Shown here: positions 17,711-27,012 of the stretch, one piece after another
How the letters are laid out: each line of letters opens with the position of its first letter
Position numbering within the stretch: the stretch's first letter is position 1
Assembly: GCF_029360705.1 (NCBI RefSeq)
Contig: NZ_JARKMX010000001.1
Location: 186,001 to 250,000, forward strand
DNA from: Paraflavitalea pollutisoli
GTDB lineage: Bacteria > Bacteroidota > Bacteroidia > Chitinophagales > Chitinophagaceae
Length of the DNA stretch: 64,000 nt
Direction: 5' to 3'
The notes under the pieces: model-generated
What the model saw: the letters and a program-made list of their open reading frames with translations, nothing else
Database searches by the model: none
Told to the model about the DNA's origin: nothing
Program-made: the position numbers and the translations under genes

Positions 17711-18790
17711 TTATTGGCAATAGTATTCTCTTAACAGGCGCCCAAAATTGAGTACTGCTGATTTTCCGCTAACGGTTCCGCTATTGCACAACACTATTAT
17801 TCCTATGTTTTTTTCTCTTACGATCGTAGTATAGTTGCTAAATAGGTCACTTTTGCCAAGGAAATAATGAATTCGCATCTTTTTCCAGTAATCGGTTTCC
17901 CAGCCCATAGCATTTCCTGGCGTAGGATTGAGGAGCAATTCGGCTGAAACCTGGCTGATATTTGATTTTTTATGCTGCAAAGCTTTAAGCATGTCCTGCA
18001 TGAAAACCACAAAATCATTTAGCGATATGTTGATATCAGTCGCAGGCGCAATGACTGGCATTGTTGCGGCAACGGGCAAAGCTTGCAGGCTACCATATTT
18101 TTCAATATGTCCGGACGGTTGCAGCGAATCAGTCAACCTGGGTTGGCCAAATCGAGCTGCGATATGAAGGGGTTTGTTAATATACGATCCGATCAACTCT
18201 TCCCAGGCTTTACCTGTAATTTTCTCCATCATGGAAGCTGCTATCACGGTGCCCGCCAGCGAATATATAGGCTGACTACTGTCGATGATCAAGATTGGGG
18301 ATTGTTTTAACGCCAGGGTGGCAAAGGCTCTTCGTTGTTCTGTCCGGGATCCTGAGAAGATTGGTAATTGCTTTAAGTCTTCGGGCTGGGTGTAAGGACG
18401 CACACCAGCTTTTTGCGCTAATAGCTGGCGCATCGTCATAGCATGATAGATTTTCATTGTTCTCCCGTTTATTTCGGGAAGCGCCTTAACAATTGAGGTA
18501 TTCCAGGATAATTTGCCGGCTTCCACCAGCTTGGCAGCCAGATAAGCTGTAAAAACGGTTGAATTCGAGCCTGCATAAAATCGGTCAGTAATACGCAGGC
18601 TGTCCCTGGTACGAAATTCGCGAACACCGGAAACGCCTACATCCAGAATATTATCGGCATCGAAAACTGCATATACCAAACCCGGAACCCCCCGGTATTT
18701 ACGTATTGAGTCGGCAATGAGTGAAAATGCCTGTGAGAATGCAGGGACACAGCATATCATCCATAAAATGATGCAGCACAATTTTTTCAT
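17711..18790 (-). CDS. Secreted beta-lactamase-fold protein with degenerate active site
   Basis: A 359-aa protein with a signal peptide (MKKLCCIILWMICCVPAFSQ). The fold is that of the serine beta-lactamase class C / penicillin-binding family: FYAGSNSTVFTAYLAAKLVEAGKL-type text near residue 72, then MTMRQLLAQKAGV near 118. The catalytic motifs are altered. SxxK reads SNST, so the general-base Lys is Thr. The YxN position reads YSL. The C-terminal HxG region is not recognisable. It is probably not an active hydrolase and may bind peptide or peptidoglycan. Stands alone between kdsB and the desaturase gene, all on the same strand. Confidence 0.75.
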   Translation of the reverse strand: MKKLCCIILWMICCVPAFSQAFSLIADSIRKYRGVPGLVYAVFDADNILDVGVSGVREFRTRDSLRITDRFYAGSNSTVFTAYLAAKLVEAGKLSWNTSIVKALPEINGRTMKIYHAMTMRQLLAQKAGVRPYTQPEDLKQLPIFSGSRTEQRRAFATLALKQSPILIIDSSQPIYSLAGTVIAASMMEKITGKAWEELIGSYINKPLHIAARFGQPRLTDSLQPSGHIEKYGSLQALPVAATMPVIAPATDINISLNDFVVFMQDMLKALQHKKSNISQVSAELLLNPTPGNAMGWETDYWKKMRIHYFLGKSDLFSNYTTIVREKNIGIIVLCNSGTVSGKSAVLNFGRLLREYYCQ

Positions 18791-18833
18791 GGTAACCTTT
18801 TCTAAGAATAGGGCCCTCGTTCAGATAAAGGAA

Positions 18834-19664
18834 TCAATAATCTGTCTTAATGGTATTGTCAAAAGGAAGTCGGAGTTGGTATTTCAGGTTCTCATCGGTT
18901 TTACCGTCCAGTACATCGAGCCCGTACTGCAGGTTCTTTGGATCTTCATATGCGAAGGTGCCAAAGATACGATCCCAAAGAGAAAAAATATTAGCATAAT
19001 TTGTATCTGTGTAGGGCCTCTTATAATGGTGATGTACTTTATGCATATTGGGAGAAACGAGTACCCAACTAATTGGTTTATCGAGCCAAAGAGGAACCCT
19101 GATGTTGGCATGATTAAAATGGGTGAAAACTGCAGACACGCTGCGGTATAGGAAATACATACCGATAGGTAGTCCAAGGATTAGTGTACCGATAATTGTA
19201 GTTGCCTCTCTGAAAATCCATTCTCCGGGATGGTGGCGGGTACCTGTAGTAACGTCAACTTTAGTATCGCTATGGTGGATCATATGGAATTTCCACATGA
19301 ATTTGACTTTGTGCATAGCAAAATGCGGCAGGTATTGACCGAAAAAATCCATGAAGAAGAGAGCCACCAGAATATTGGCCCAAATGGGGAGCGAAAGCCA
19401 ATTCAACAAACCTATCTGATGTTTCGAGACCCAGCTGCAAATTGCAATAGTAATGCTACCCAATAATATATTCAACACAACAGTGGTGAACAGGAAAAGC
19501 AAGTTTACCCCGGCATGTTTGTATCGCCTGAATGAAAACCTAAACAAGGGATAATAGCCTTCGAGTATCCAAAAGAAGGCCATTCCACCCAGAAGGATTG
19601 CCATTCGCTGCCAACTTTCAATATTTTCCCAGAAATGCATGAAGGACTCCATAGGCACCAGCAT
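18834..19664 (-). CDS. Sterol desaturase / fatty acid hydroxylase family membrane protein
   Basis: A 276-aa membrane di-iron enzyme with about four hydrophobic helices. The histidine clusters of the superfamily are present: HFAMHKVKFMWKFHMIHHSD near residue 114, RHHPGEW near 143, and NMHKVHHHY near 205. In Bacteroidota such proteins hydroxylate or desaturate lipids, but the substrate here is unknown. Two in-frame ATGs near the start (19664 and 19652) are both possible. Confidence 0.85.
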   Translation of the reverse strand: MLVPMESFMHFWENIESWQRMAILLGGMAFFWILEGYYPLFRFSFRRYKHAGVNLLFLFTTVVLNILLGSITIAICSWVSKHQIGLLNWLSLPIWANILVALFFMDFFGQYLPHFAMHKVKFMWKFHMIHHSDTKVDVTTGTRHHPGEWIFREATTIIGTLILGLPIGMYFLYRSVSAVFTHFNHANIRVPLWLDKPISWVLVSPNMHKVHHHYKRPYTDTNYANIFSLWDRIFGTFAYEDPKNLQYGLDVLDGKTDENLKYQLRLPFDNTIKTDY

Positions 19665-19783
19665 CGTTTCTTCAGGTAATTTACATTAAATTACTGAAAT
19701 GCCCGACCAGCCTGGATTTACTGATAATAGCCTGAATGTCAGAATCAGGTGCTGCGTTCGACGAAGTTTTAATGAAAGGGGGA

Positions 19784-20248
19784 TTAATTCTGCTGATTTT
19801 CCCGGAGGTCTGCTTTAAAGGGACGATATATACTATCCTGTTGTGCGAATTGTTCGTCAAATTCTAGACCGCAAGTAGAACACTTATAATAGGTGGCCGG
19901 TGCTGTAGTCCATCGTCCCTTAAGTCTTGCCAAAAGCCCGACAATCCAGTTTACCGGTCTGGCACCGCGGTCAACGATCTGCACTTCGTGCGATCCACAT
20001 TGTCTACAGCTGATTGCTTCCCGGTAAAGATTTTCAAAACCCTCAACAAGCTCTGTTGCCCGATTTAATTGACCTTCATGAACCATTAGTTTGATGCCAC
20101 CTACCGAATTTGCAAAAATGGGATCGGTAAGTTCATTCTGCAAATAAGCACGAATATGCACTTCTTCCAATCGCTGCAACATCAAGTTGGCCGGGATATA
20201 ATTATCGTAAGTGCGGAGAATTACAAACACAGGTATCCTATTTAACAT
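19784..20248 (-). CDS. DUF2007 domain protein with C-terminal zinc ribbon
   Basis: A 154-aa cytoplasmic protein. The N-terminal 70 residues fit the DUF2007 'putative signal transducing protein' domain (VFVILRTYDNYIPANLMLQR, then AYLQNE and GGIKLMVHE). The C-terminal part has two CxxC pairs, CRQCG near 81 and CSTCGLEFDE near 122, which would form a zinc ribbon. Function is unknown. It lies downstream of dnaN on the same strand, but a strong terminator separates them. Confidence 0.75.
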   Translation of the reverse strand: MLNRIPVFVILRTYDNYIPANLMLQRLEEVHIRAYLQNELTDPIFANSVGGIKLMVHEGQLNRATELVEGFENLYREAISCRQCGSHEVQIVDRGARPVNWIVGLLARLKGRWTTAPATYYKCSTCGLEFDEQFAQQDSIYRPFKADLRENQQN

Positions 20249-20271
20249 GTATAATGAACACCCTGTAAGTT

Positions 20272-20302
20272 AAAAGAAAAAGCCGGATTACTAATCCGGC
20301 TT
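20272..20302 (-). terminator. Terminator after dnaN
   Basis: AAGCCGGATT pairs with AATCCGGCTT (20280-20302) with a 3-nt loop. On the minus strand it is followed by a T-rich run (A-rich 20272-20281 on the plus strand). Confidence 0.85.
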
Positions 20303-20355
20303 GTATCGTTTTAATGGTGCCTTCACATTTGAAAAAGGCGCCTTGAATCATAAAC

Positions 20356-21471
20356 TTAGCTGTTTAACATGAGCGGCATTACAAGCATTAACATTTCCTC
20401 ATTTTCGTCCTGTTCGGTTGGTTTGATAATTCCGGCCTTTGTGGGCGTAGAAAGTTCAACAACAACTTCATCGCTCTCTGCAGCATTCAACATTTCAATC
20501 AGAAACTTGGCATTAAAAGCAATTGCCAGGTCTTCACCATCATATTGACATTTCATTCTTTCTGTACCTTCAAAAGAAAAGTCGACATCCTGTGCAGCCA
20601 ATTGAAGTTCGCTACCGCTAATATTCAGTACGACCTGGTTGGTGCTTTTGTTACTGAACACGCTAACCCGGCGAAGAGCGCTTTGGAAGTCGCTCTTGGT
20701 GATGGTCAGTTTATAAGGATTGTCAGAAGGGATTACTACTTTATAGTCTGGGAAACGAGCATCGATCAGACGACAGCTCATTTGGGTAGTACCATGTTTA
20801 ACAAACAGGTGATTGCTGTTGTAGCTTACAGTAAGTTCGTCGTCGTTGGAAGGCAATGCCCCCTTCAGGAGGTTCAGCGGCTTTTTGGGAACGATCAAAG
20901 AATCGTTCTTAGGGCAACTTACATCCTTGCGTTTGTAGCGTACGAGACGGTGTGCGTCGGTTGCAACGAACTGCAGGCCTTTCTTATCCATCTCAAAGAA
21001 TACACCTGTCATGGCAGGACGGAGGTCGTCACTGCTTACGGCAAAAAGTGTTTTATTGATCGCTGTAACGAGGGCGTTCGAGCTGACGGTAAAGGTTGAG
21101 GTGTCATCTGCTACAGGTTCCTTTGGAAAATTGTCTGGATTTTCCCCCATAACCTTATACTTACCATTATCGCTGGTTATTTCAACACTGTAATTCTTAT
21201 CAATATTGAATGTAAGGGGCTGATCGGGAATGTTTTTCAGCGAATCCATCAGGATTTTGGCTGGAATACACACACGGCCGGTGTCCTTGGCTTCAACGTC
21301 CATCTGCACCTTCATCACTGTTTCAAGGTCAGTAGCAACCACCGTAAGTTTATTCTTATCGATCTCAAATAGAAAATCCTCCAAAATAGGCAGAACCGTG
21401 TTGGCGTTAATAACGCCACTAATCTGTTGTAACTGTTTCAATAAAGCCGAAGAAGAAACGATGAACTTCAT
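20356..21471 (-). CDS. dnaN: DNA polymerase III sliding clamp, beta subunit
   Basis: Ring-shaped processivity factor of the replicative polymerase. The 371-aa protein has the usual three-domain length. It starts with MKFIVSSSALLKQLQQISGV, has ATDAHRLVRYKR near residue 172 and CRLIDARFPDYKVVIP near 236, and ends with VMPLML, the peptide-binding end of the clamp. dnaN is often near oriC; here it is about 15 kb from the candidate origin. Confidence 0.96.
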   Translation of the reverse strand: MKFIVSSSALLKQLQQISGVINANTVLPILEDFLFEIDKNKLTVVATDLETVMKVQMDVEAKDTGRVCIPAKILMDSLKNIPDQPLTFNIDKNYSVEITSDNGKYKVMGENPDNFPKEPVADDTSTFTVSSNALVTAINKTLFAVSSDDLRPAMTGVFFEMDKKGLQFVATDAHRLVRYKRKDVSCPKNDSLIVPKKPLNLLKGALPSNDDELTVSYNSNHLFVKHGTTQMSCRLIDARFPDYKVVIPSDNPYKLTITKSDFQSALRRVSVFSNKSTNQVVLNISGSELQLAAQDVDFSFEGTERMKCQYDGEDLAIAFNAKFLIEMLNAAESDEVVVELSTPTKAGIIKPTEQDENEEMLMLVMPLMLNS

Positions 21472-21491
21472 AAGCTGGTTAAAGATTTGAG

Positions 21492-21499
21492 CAAATATA
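21492..21499 (-). promoter_or_regulatory. -7 promoter element of dnaN
   Basis: Reads TATATTTG on the minus strand (TAnnTTTG), 20 bp upstream of the dnaN start. No clear -33 box. Confidence 0.4.
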
Positions 21500-21668
21500 G
21501 AATTATGAACAATACGCTCCGCCGTATATTTTTAAACAAATAGTCACAATTACGTCTATTTGAAGACCTAAGAAGGGATTGATGCGTGGTATTTGCGTCA
21601 AATAAGGCCGACTAGGGGAGGTAATAAAAGTCCAGGACCAGATTTCTCCCTTTTCGGGTACTGAGAAA

Positions 21669-22853
21669 ATGGATGTTCAGCCGTATTTTCGTCAGGTAAT
21701 GCTGCTATCAGTAATTATAGTTAATTATAATGTAAAGTACTTTCTGGAACAGTGCCTTTGTTCGGTCTACAAAGCAATTGCCTATGGAAGGGCGTCTGAA
21801 GGTCATACTTTAACTGACCAGGTGGAGGTTTGGATCGTGGACAATAACTCCACCGATGGTAGCCTGGAGTTTTTACGGTCCAGGTTTCCTGCTGTAAACT
21901 TCCTGGCCAATGACGAAAACGTTGGGTTTTCCCGAGCCAACAATCAAGCGTTATCTAAATGCCAGGGCAAGTACATATTATTTTTGAATCCAGATACCAT
22001 CCTCCCGGAGAACTGTTTTCAGGAATGTGCCAGTTTTATGGAAAAACACGACCAGGCTGGAGCGCTTGGTTTACAAATGATCGACGGATCGGGCAAGTTT
22101 CTACCGGAGTCCAAACGAGGGTTTCCTTCTCCCTGGGTATCTTTTTGTAAAATGATTGGATTGACGAAGTTGTTTCCTGGCTCCCGTTTGTTTGGAACTT
22201 ATTATCTCGGGCATTTACCCAATGACAATGAACATGCAGTGGATGTGTTGTCTGGTGCCTTTATGTGGGTTCGTAAGGAAGTGTTGAATCAAATTGGAGG
22301 TTTTGATGAACGGTTTTTCATGTATGCGGAAGATATTGACCTAAGCTACTGCATCCAGTTGGCCGGCTATATTAATTACTACCTGCCCGAACCACGGATT
22401 ATCCATTTTAAAGGTGAAAGTACTAGCCGTGACGCACGTTACGTAAGGTTGTTTTATACTGCCATGATCCTTTTTGTGGAAAAACATTATAAGGGTTTAG
22501 GTGCGTTTATCTACAAGGGATTGTTGAAGTTTATCATCGGTATAAAACTGATGGCAACCGGTAAAAAGAGATCGTTGACCCAGGCACATAAGTATAAGCC
22601 GACTTCCGCGGAACTTTTCGGCGATAGTGATTCCAAGGAACAGATGAAGACTATTGTACCCAACGGATTTGGAATAGTTGAAGGAAACCGGGTACCCCTG
22701 ATTATATGCGAGGGCTCATCGTTTAGCTATCGGAAAGTCATAAATGAGGTGGCTTCAAGGGGAGCGGAGCGACTGATCCTGGTTCATGGATCGGATACTG
22801 GAAGTGCAGTAGGTAGTGATTCGAAAAATTGGCAGGGAACAATTATCAGCTGA
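21669..22853 (+). CDS. Family 2 glycosyltransferase (rhamnosyltransferase-like)
   Basis: A 394-aa cytoplasmic or membrane-associated transferase. The GT-A domain starts at LLSVIIVNYNVKYFL near residue 11. It contains VDNNSTDGSLEFL near 55, the metal-binding FLNPDT near 100, SGAFMWVRKEV near 195 and YAEDIDLSYC near 219. The last hundred residues are an extra domain with a final GSAVGSDSKNWQGTII segment, not part of the catalytic fold. It probably adds a sugar to a surface polysaccharide or lipopolysaccharide; donor and acceptor are unknown. A terminator overlaps the stop codon. Confidence 0.88.
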   Translation: MDVQPYFRQVMLLSVIIVNYNVKYFLEQCLCSVYKAIAYGRASEGHTLTDQVEVWIVDNNSTDGSLEFLRSRFPAVNFLANDENVGFSRANNQALSKCQGKYILFLNPDTILPENCFQECASFMEKHDQAGALGLQMIDGSGKFLPESKRGFPSPWVSFCKMIGLTKLFPGSRLFGTYYLGHLPNDNEHAVDVLSGAFMWVRKEVLNQIGGFDERFFMYAEDIDLSYCIQLAGYINYYLPEPRIIHFKGESTSRDARYVRLFYTAMILFVEKHYKGLGAFIYKGLLKFIIGIKLMATGKKRSLTQAHKYKPTSAELFGDSDSKEQMKTIVPNGFGIVEGNRVPLIICEGSSFSYRKVINEVASRGAERLILVHGSDTGSAVGSDSKNWQGTIIS

Positions 22854-22875
22854 AAGGTCCCGGCTTAGGACCTTT
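22853..22875 (+). terminator. Terminator overlapping the glycosyltransferase stop codon
   Basis: AAAGGTCC (22853-22860), 7-nt loop, GGACCTTT (22868-22875). The T-run is short. Confidence 0.6.
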
Positions 22876-23047
22876 GAACCTCATGGAGAAAAGCTATCTT
22901 ACTGGAATTGAGATATGAACCCGGTATTTGACAGGTTTTACGCTTAAACGACGCTGTGTGTCCGGTGAAAACCTAAAGTATAGCCGACTTTCTCGGGAAT
23001 AACCTTTACTAGCGGCCATTTAGGCATTACAATTCCCCGTAATCCCT

Positions 23048-23055
23048 TAATTTTG
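23048..23055 (+). promoter_or_regulatory. -7 promoter element of the GH3-like gene
   Basis: TAATTTTG (TAnnTTTG), 31 bp upstream of the ATG at 23087. Confidence 0.45.
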
Positions 23056-23086
23056 AATTTGCCTGACCAAACCGGCTAAGAACCTA

Positions 23087-24613
23087 ATGGCATTAATAGA
23101 TATTTCCTTACCCTCAACATTAGCTAAAGCATTGCGATTGCCTGCCCGCTCTCCCAGGAGGCAGCAGATAAGGGTATTGAGGAAATTGCTCAAAAAAGCC
23201 CGATTTACTGAATTTGGGCAAACCTATCGTTTTGATGAGATTCTGCTGAGTAAGCATGCCGGGAAGAAGTTTCAGCAATTAGTTCCTACTTACGACTATA
23301 ACAAAATATACGACGCCTGGTGGCATAAGACACTTGAAGGCAGGCCGGACATCTGCTGGCCTGGAAAGATTAAATTTTTTGCCCTGAGTTCTGGTACTTC
23401 AGAATCAGCAAGTAAATATTTGCCTATCACCAACGATCTGATGCGGGGAAACAAGATCGTGATGATCAAACAGTTGTTAAGCCTGCGGACCTATCATGAT
23501 ATTTCTGTAAAAAGCATCGGAAAAGGTTGGCTGATGTTGGGCGGTAGTACCGACCTTCAAAAAGGCCCAGGGTACTACGCTGGCGATCTTAGTGGCATCA
23601 CTGCTAAAAAGGTGCCTTTTTGGTTTTCACCTTTCTATAAGCCCGGGAAAAAAATTGCCCGAACGAAGGACTGGAATAGCAAGATCGAGGCGATTGTCGA
23701 AGAAGCACCTAATTGGGATATTGGTTTTGTGGTGGGTGTTCCCGCTTGGATCCAAATGTGTATGGAAAAGATCATAGAACGGTACAACCTCAAGTCAATC
23801 CATGACATGTGGCCGAACCTGGCATTTTTTGTACATGGTGGCGTATCGTTCGAACCATACAAGAAAGGTTTTGAAAAACTGGTTGCCAAGCCGCTTACCT
23901 ACATCGAAACCTATCTGGCTTCAGAGGGCTTTATTGCCTACCAGGACCGGCAGTATGCAAAAGGAATGCACCTATCGCTGAATGATCATATCTTTTTTGA
24001 ATTTGTACTGTTCAACGACAAAAACTTTGATAGCGACGGAAATATTGTGGAAAACGCCGAAGCCTTAATGATCCATGAAGTAGAAGAAGGGAAAGATTAT
24101 GCCATTCTAATTAGCACGACGGCCGGAGCCTGGCGTTACCTGATCGGCGACACCGTTCGGTTTGTAGACAAGGAGCGTTGTGAAATTATCATCACGGGTC
24201 GTACCAAACATTTCCTTAGCCTGGTAGGTGAGCACCTGAGCGTAGACAACATGAATAAAGCTGTGCAATTGGTGGCGGACGAAATGAATATCTGCATTCC
24301 AGAATTTACGGTTGCAGGCGTGCCCCACGGCCTTTTCTTTGCACACCAGTGGTGGATTGCCTGTGATGACAAGGTAGATGCCGAGGTAGTCGGAAAAAAG
24401 ATCGATGAAAAGCTCAAGGAGTTAAATGACGACTACGCTGTGGAAAGAAACAGTGCTCTGAAAGACGTTTACCTTAAAATACTACCCGAATCCAGCTTTA
24501 TGGAGTTTATGCGGCTAAAAGGAAAAATTGGTGGTCAGCACAAGTTCCCCCGGGTGATGAAAGGTAAAATGTATGAAGATTGGGTAAAATTCCTCGAAAC
24601 AGGTAAACTATAG
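23087..24613 (+). CDS. GH3-like acyl-adenylating ligase
   Basis: A 508-aa protein of the GH3 auxin-responsive-promoter family. Plant members adenylate a carboxylic acid hormone and couple it to an amino acid. Bacterial members are widespread in Bacteroidota with unknown substrates. Visible signs are the ATP-binding segment FFALSSGTSESASKYLPIT near residue 100, VHGGVSFEPYK near 249 and WRYLIGDTVRF near 349. No signal peptide or membrane segment. It has its own promoter and no obvious partner gene; the neighbouring glycosyltransferase has a terminator between. Confidence 0.85.
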   Translation: MALIDISLPSTLAKALRLPARSPRRQQIRVLRKLLKKARFTEFGQTYRFDEILLSKHAGKKFQQLVPTYDYNKIYDAWWHKTLEGRPDICWPGKIKFFALSSGTSESASKYLPITNDLMRGNKIVMIKQLLSLRTYHDISVKSIGKGWLMLGGSTDLQKGPGYYAGDLSGITAKKVPFWFSPFYKPGKKIARTKDWNSKIEAIVEEAPNWDIGFVVGVPAWIQMCMEKIIERYNLKSIHDMWPNLAFFVHGGVSFEPYKKGFEKLVAKPLTYIETYLASEGFIAYQDRQYAKGMHLSLNDHIFFEFVLFNDKNFDSDGNIVENAEALMIHEVEEGKDYAILISTTAGAWRYLIGDTVRFVDKERCEIIITGRTKHFLSLVGEHLSVDNMNKAVQLVADEMNICIPEFTVAGVPHGLFFAHQWWIACDDKVDAEVVGKKIDEKLKELNDDYAVERNSALKDVYLKILPESSFMEFMRLKGKIGGQHKFPRVMKGKMYEDWVKFLETGKL

Positions 24614-24736
24614 CTTCCACCGACCTGCCTGTAGGCCTTTCTTATACACAAAACAATTCTTACATAACCTGTTCTTTTCCAGAAGTCTGATTATTTGTAA
24701 ATTGTCGCTTTATTAAACTACGACTTAAGATAAAGC

Positions 24737-25378
24737 ATGTGGCAAGCTATCATCAACGGATTAATGCTTGGGTGTATCCTTGCCTTGTCGGTAGGCCCTG
24801 TAATCTTTACAGTTATAAAACAAAGTCTTAACAACGGGCATGTTGGCGGACTAAGTTTTGTGGCAGGGGTCTGGGTCAGCGATATATTGCTGGTGATCAT
24901 CAGTAATGCTTTTTCTGCTTTGGTAACAGAGCTACTGGAATACAAAAGCATAATAGGGTATATCGGCAGCGCCTTCCTCGTTATAATGGGAATTTATTAT
25001 CTGTTTTTTAAGAAGGTTATTCTGCGGCCGGAAGGTGATAGTGCTATTGCCCGTTTTCGCAAACGGGATATGCTTAAGATATTCTCCAGCGGATTTTTCA
25101 TCAATACGCTCAACCCCAGTGTTTTTGTATTTTGGCTGGCTACAGCTACAGCAATGGCTGCTAAGTTTAACTTTCAACAGCGCATCATCATATTTGCCGT
25201 TTGTATCGCCTTCAATATTGCTGCCGACAGTTTTAAAGTTCTTCTGGCAGGTCGATTGAGGACAAAACTTACGTTACACAATATCTCTGTGATTAATAAG
25301 GTTTCAGGATTGATCCTTGTAGGCTTTGGCCTGGTACTTTTGTACGGAACCATATTTCTGGTAAAAGAAATACCTTAG
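24737..25378 (+). CDS. LysE family amino-acid exporter
   Basis: A 213-aa inner-membrane protein with about six hydrophobic helices. It shows the family features LALSVGPVIFTVIKQSL near residue 14, GVWVSDILLV near 44, and a second-half repeat with FINTLNPSVFVFWLATATA near 117. LysE/RhtB members export basic or neutral amino acids; the substrate cannot be read from the sequence. Confidence 0.88.
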   Translation: MWQAIINGLMLGCILALSVGPVIFTVIKQSLNNGHVGGLSFVAGVWVSDILLVIISNAFSALVTELLEYKSIIGYIGSAFLVIMGIYYLFFKKVILRPEGDSAIARFRKRDMLKIFSSGFFINTLNPSVFVFWLATATAMAAKFNFQQRIIIFAVCIAFNIAADSFKVLLAGRLRTKLTLHNISVINKVSGLILVGFGLVLLYGTIFLVKEIP

Positions 25379-25486
25379 CAAGAGGGTGCTCTGGGATCTT
25401 GATGCAGTTCATAATGAGGACGATAGGGATAGTCTTAACAAATCCTTAGTTGAATTAATTAGCTCATCGCAGTAACTTGGCCTCTC

Positions 25487-26077
25487 ATGAAAACAATTAT
25501 ACTTCTTATAACCATTCTTTCCTGCTCAATATTTACATACTCTCAGCAATCCGATTTTCTCGTGTTGAAAAAGCGAAACAACCGGACAATAAAGACATAT
25601 TATTCCGGCGCTTTTATTTCGGGCGAAACGCACAACAGTTTTCGAATTAACGGGTTCATTACAGATATCCGGAATGACTCTGTATTTATCAGACAGGAGC
25701 AAACACAGTTGGTTGGTACTGAATTTGGATCGACTATGGATACCATTAAGTTCCAAATAGGAATCGATTACCGGGAAATCAAACGCTTTAACTATACCAG
25801 CAATTATGTCTGGGGTGGGAAGAAAGGGTTCGTGCAGGTTGCTTTGCCTAAGATCATGATGATCGCTGGTGCCGGTTTTATTATCCTGGAAACTGTAAAT
25901 ACAATTTACCGGAAAGAATCATTTAACGATAGCGGGAAACTACTCAGCCTGGGCATTGCAGCTGGTGTGGCGCTAGGCGGTTACTTTATTCAGCATATAC
26001 AGGACAAAAATAAAGATGCTGGTAAAAAGTACAAAGTGGTATATGTTAAAGCAGCTGATCTCAAAAAGGGTTTCTAA
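25487..26077 (+). CDS. Exported protein of unknown function
   Basis: A 196-aa protein with a signal peptide (MKTIILLITILSCSIFTYSQ), a beta-rich middle part, and two hydrophobic stretches near residues 122-137 and 148-166 that could be membrane helices. The C-terminus is Lys-rich. No family recognised. Confidence 0.65.
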   Translation: MKTIILLITILSCSIFTYSQQSDFLVLKKRNNRTIKTYYSGAFISGETHNSFRINGFITDIRNDSVFIRQEQTQLVGTEFGSTMDTIKFQIGIDYREIKRFNYTSNYVWGGKKGFVQVALPKIMMIAGAGFIILETVNTIYRKESFNDSGKLLSLGIAAGVALGGYFIQHIQDKNKDAGKKYKVVYVKAADLKKGF

Positions 26078-26289
26078 GATCCAGGCCTACACAATGAGCT
26101 ACAATCAGGAGGCATCAATCCGCTAATTTTTCACTTTCAAGATGACAATCTTTTACGGATCACAAGCGCCAGCTAGCTAAATCACTACACGCTACTGATT
26201 TGCCATCAACCTCTTTCAGCAAAATCATATGCGAACTTTCTGTTTATCCAGTTTCGGACTATCTTGCAGGCCAAGTAATTTAACCCGGA

Positions 26290-26994
26290 ATGGCCATCAA
26301 AACCAAAGGATTGGGTCTACGTGTCTGGAGAATTCTGAAAAGAATCATTTTATTTCTTTTCATTTTTCAACTCTTTTATATCCTCTTATTAAAGTGGGTT
26401 GACCCGCCTGTCACTATTACCCAACTAGGTAGCTGGGTAACTGGAAATGGTCTTAAGAGAGACTATGTAAGCTTTAAGGAAATGTCGCCATATGCACGAT
26501 TGGCGGTAATTTGCTCGGAGGACCAACTTTTTCCGGATCATAATGGATTCGATTGGAAGAACATCGAGAAGGCGATGAAGAATAACGAAAAAAGGCCCAA
26601 TCGGATAAAAGGTGCTTCTACCATTAGTCAGCAGGTTGCCAAAAATGTGTTCCTTTGGCAGGGGCGTTCCTGGTTCAGAAAAGGGCTTGAGATGTATTTT
26701 ACCTTCATGATCGAGTTGATCTGGGGCAAAAAGCGAATTCTGGAGGTGTACCTGAATGTTGCTGAGATGGGGAAAGGCGTATTTGGGATAGAAGCTGCCG
26801 CTCAAGCTTACTTTAAAAAGCCTGCAAAAAAACTTACCCGTCAGGAAGCAGCCATGATCGCAGCCTGTCTTCCGAATCCCAAGGTCTATACAGTAAAACC
26901 ACTATCTGCTTTTGTGGCCAATAAATATCCATGGGTTCTTCGTCAAATGAACAATCTCCAGGAGGACGAAGAAATTCAGCCTTTGTTGCAGTAA
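26290..26994 (+). CDS. mtgA: Monofunctional biosynthetic peptidoglycan transglycosylase
   Basis: Polymerises lipid II into glycan strands without a transpeptidase domain. The 234-aa protein has one N-terminal membrane anchor (residues about 15-34) and a GT51 domain with all landmarks: the catalytic Glu in SEDQLFPDHNGFDW near residue 77, KGASTISQQVAKNVFLW near 107, RILEVYLNVAEMG near 150 and EAAAQAYFKKPA near 167. The length is normal for MtgA. Confidence 0.94.
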   Translation: MAIKTKGLGLRVWRILKRIILFLFIFQLFYILLLKWVDPPVTITQLGSWVTGNGLKRDYVSFKEMSPYARLAVICSEDQLFPDHNGFDWKNIEKAMKNNEKRPNRIKGASTISQQVAKNVFLWQGRSWFRKGLEMYFTFMIELIWGKKRILEVYLNVAEMGKGVFGIEAAAQAYFKKPAKKLTRQEAAMIAACLPNPKVYTVKPLSAFVANKYPWVLRQMNNLQEDEEIQPLLQ

Positions 26995-27012
26995 ATGGGA
27001 TGATTTTCACCC

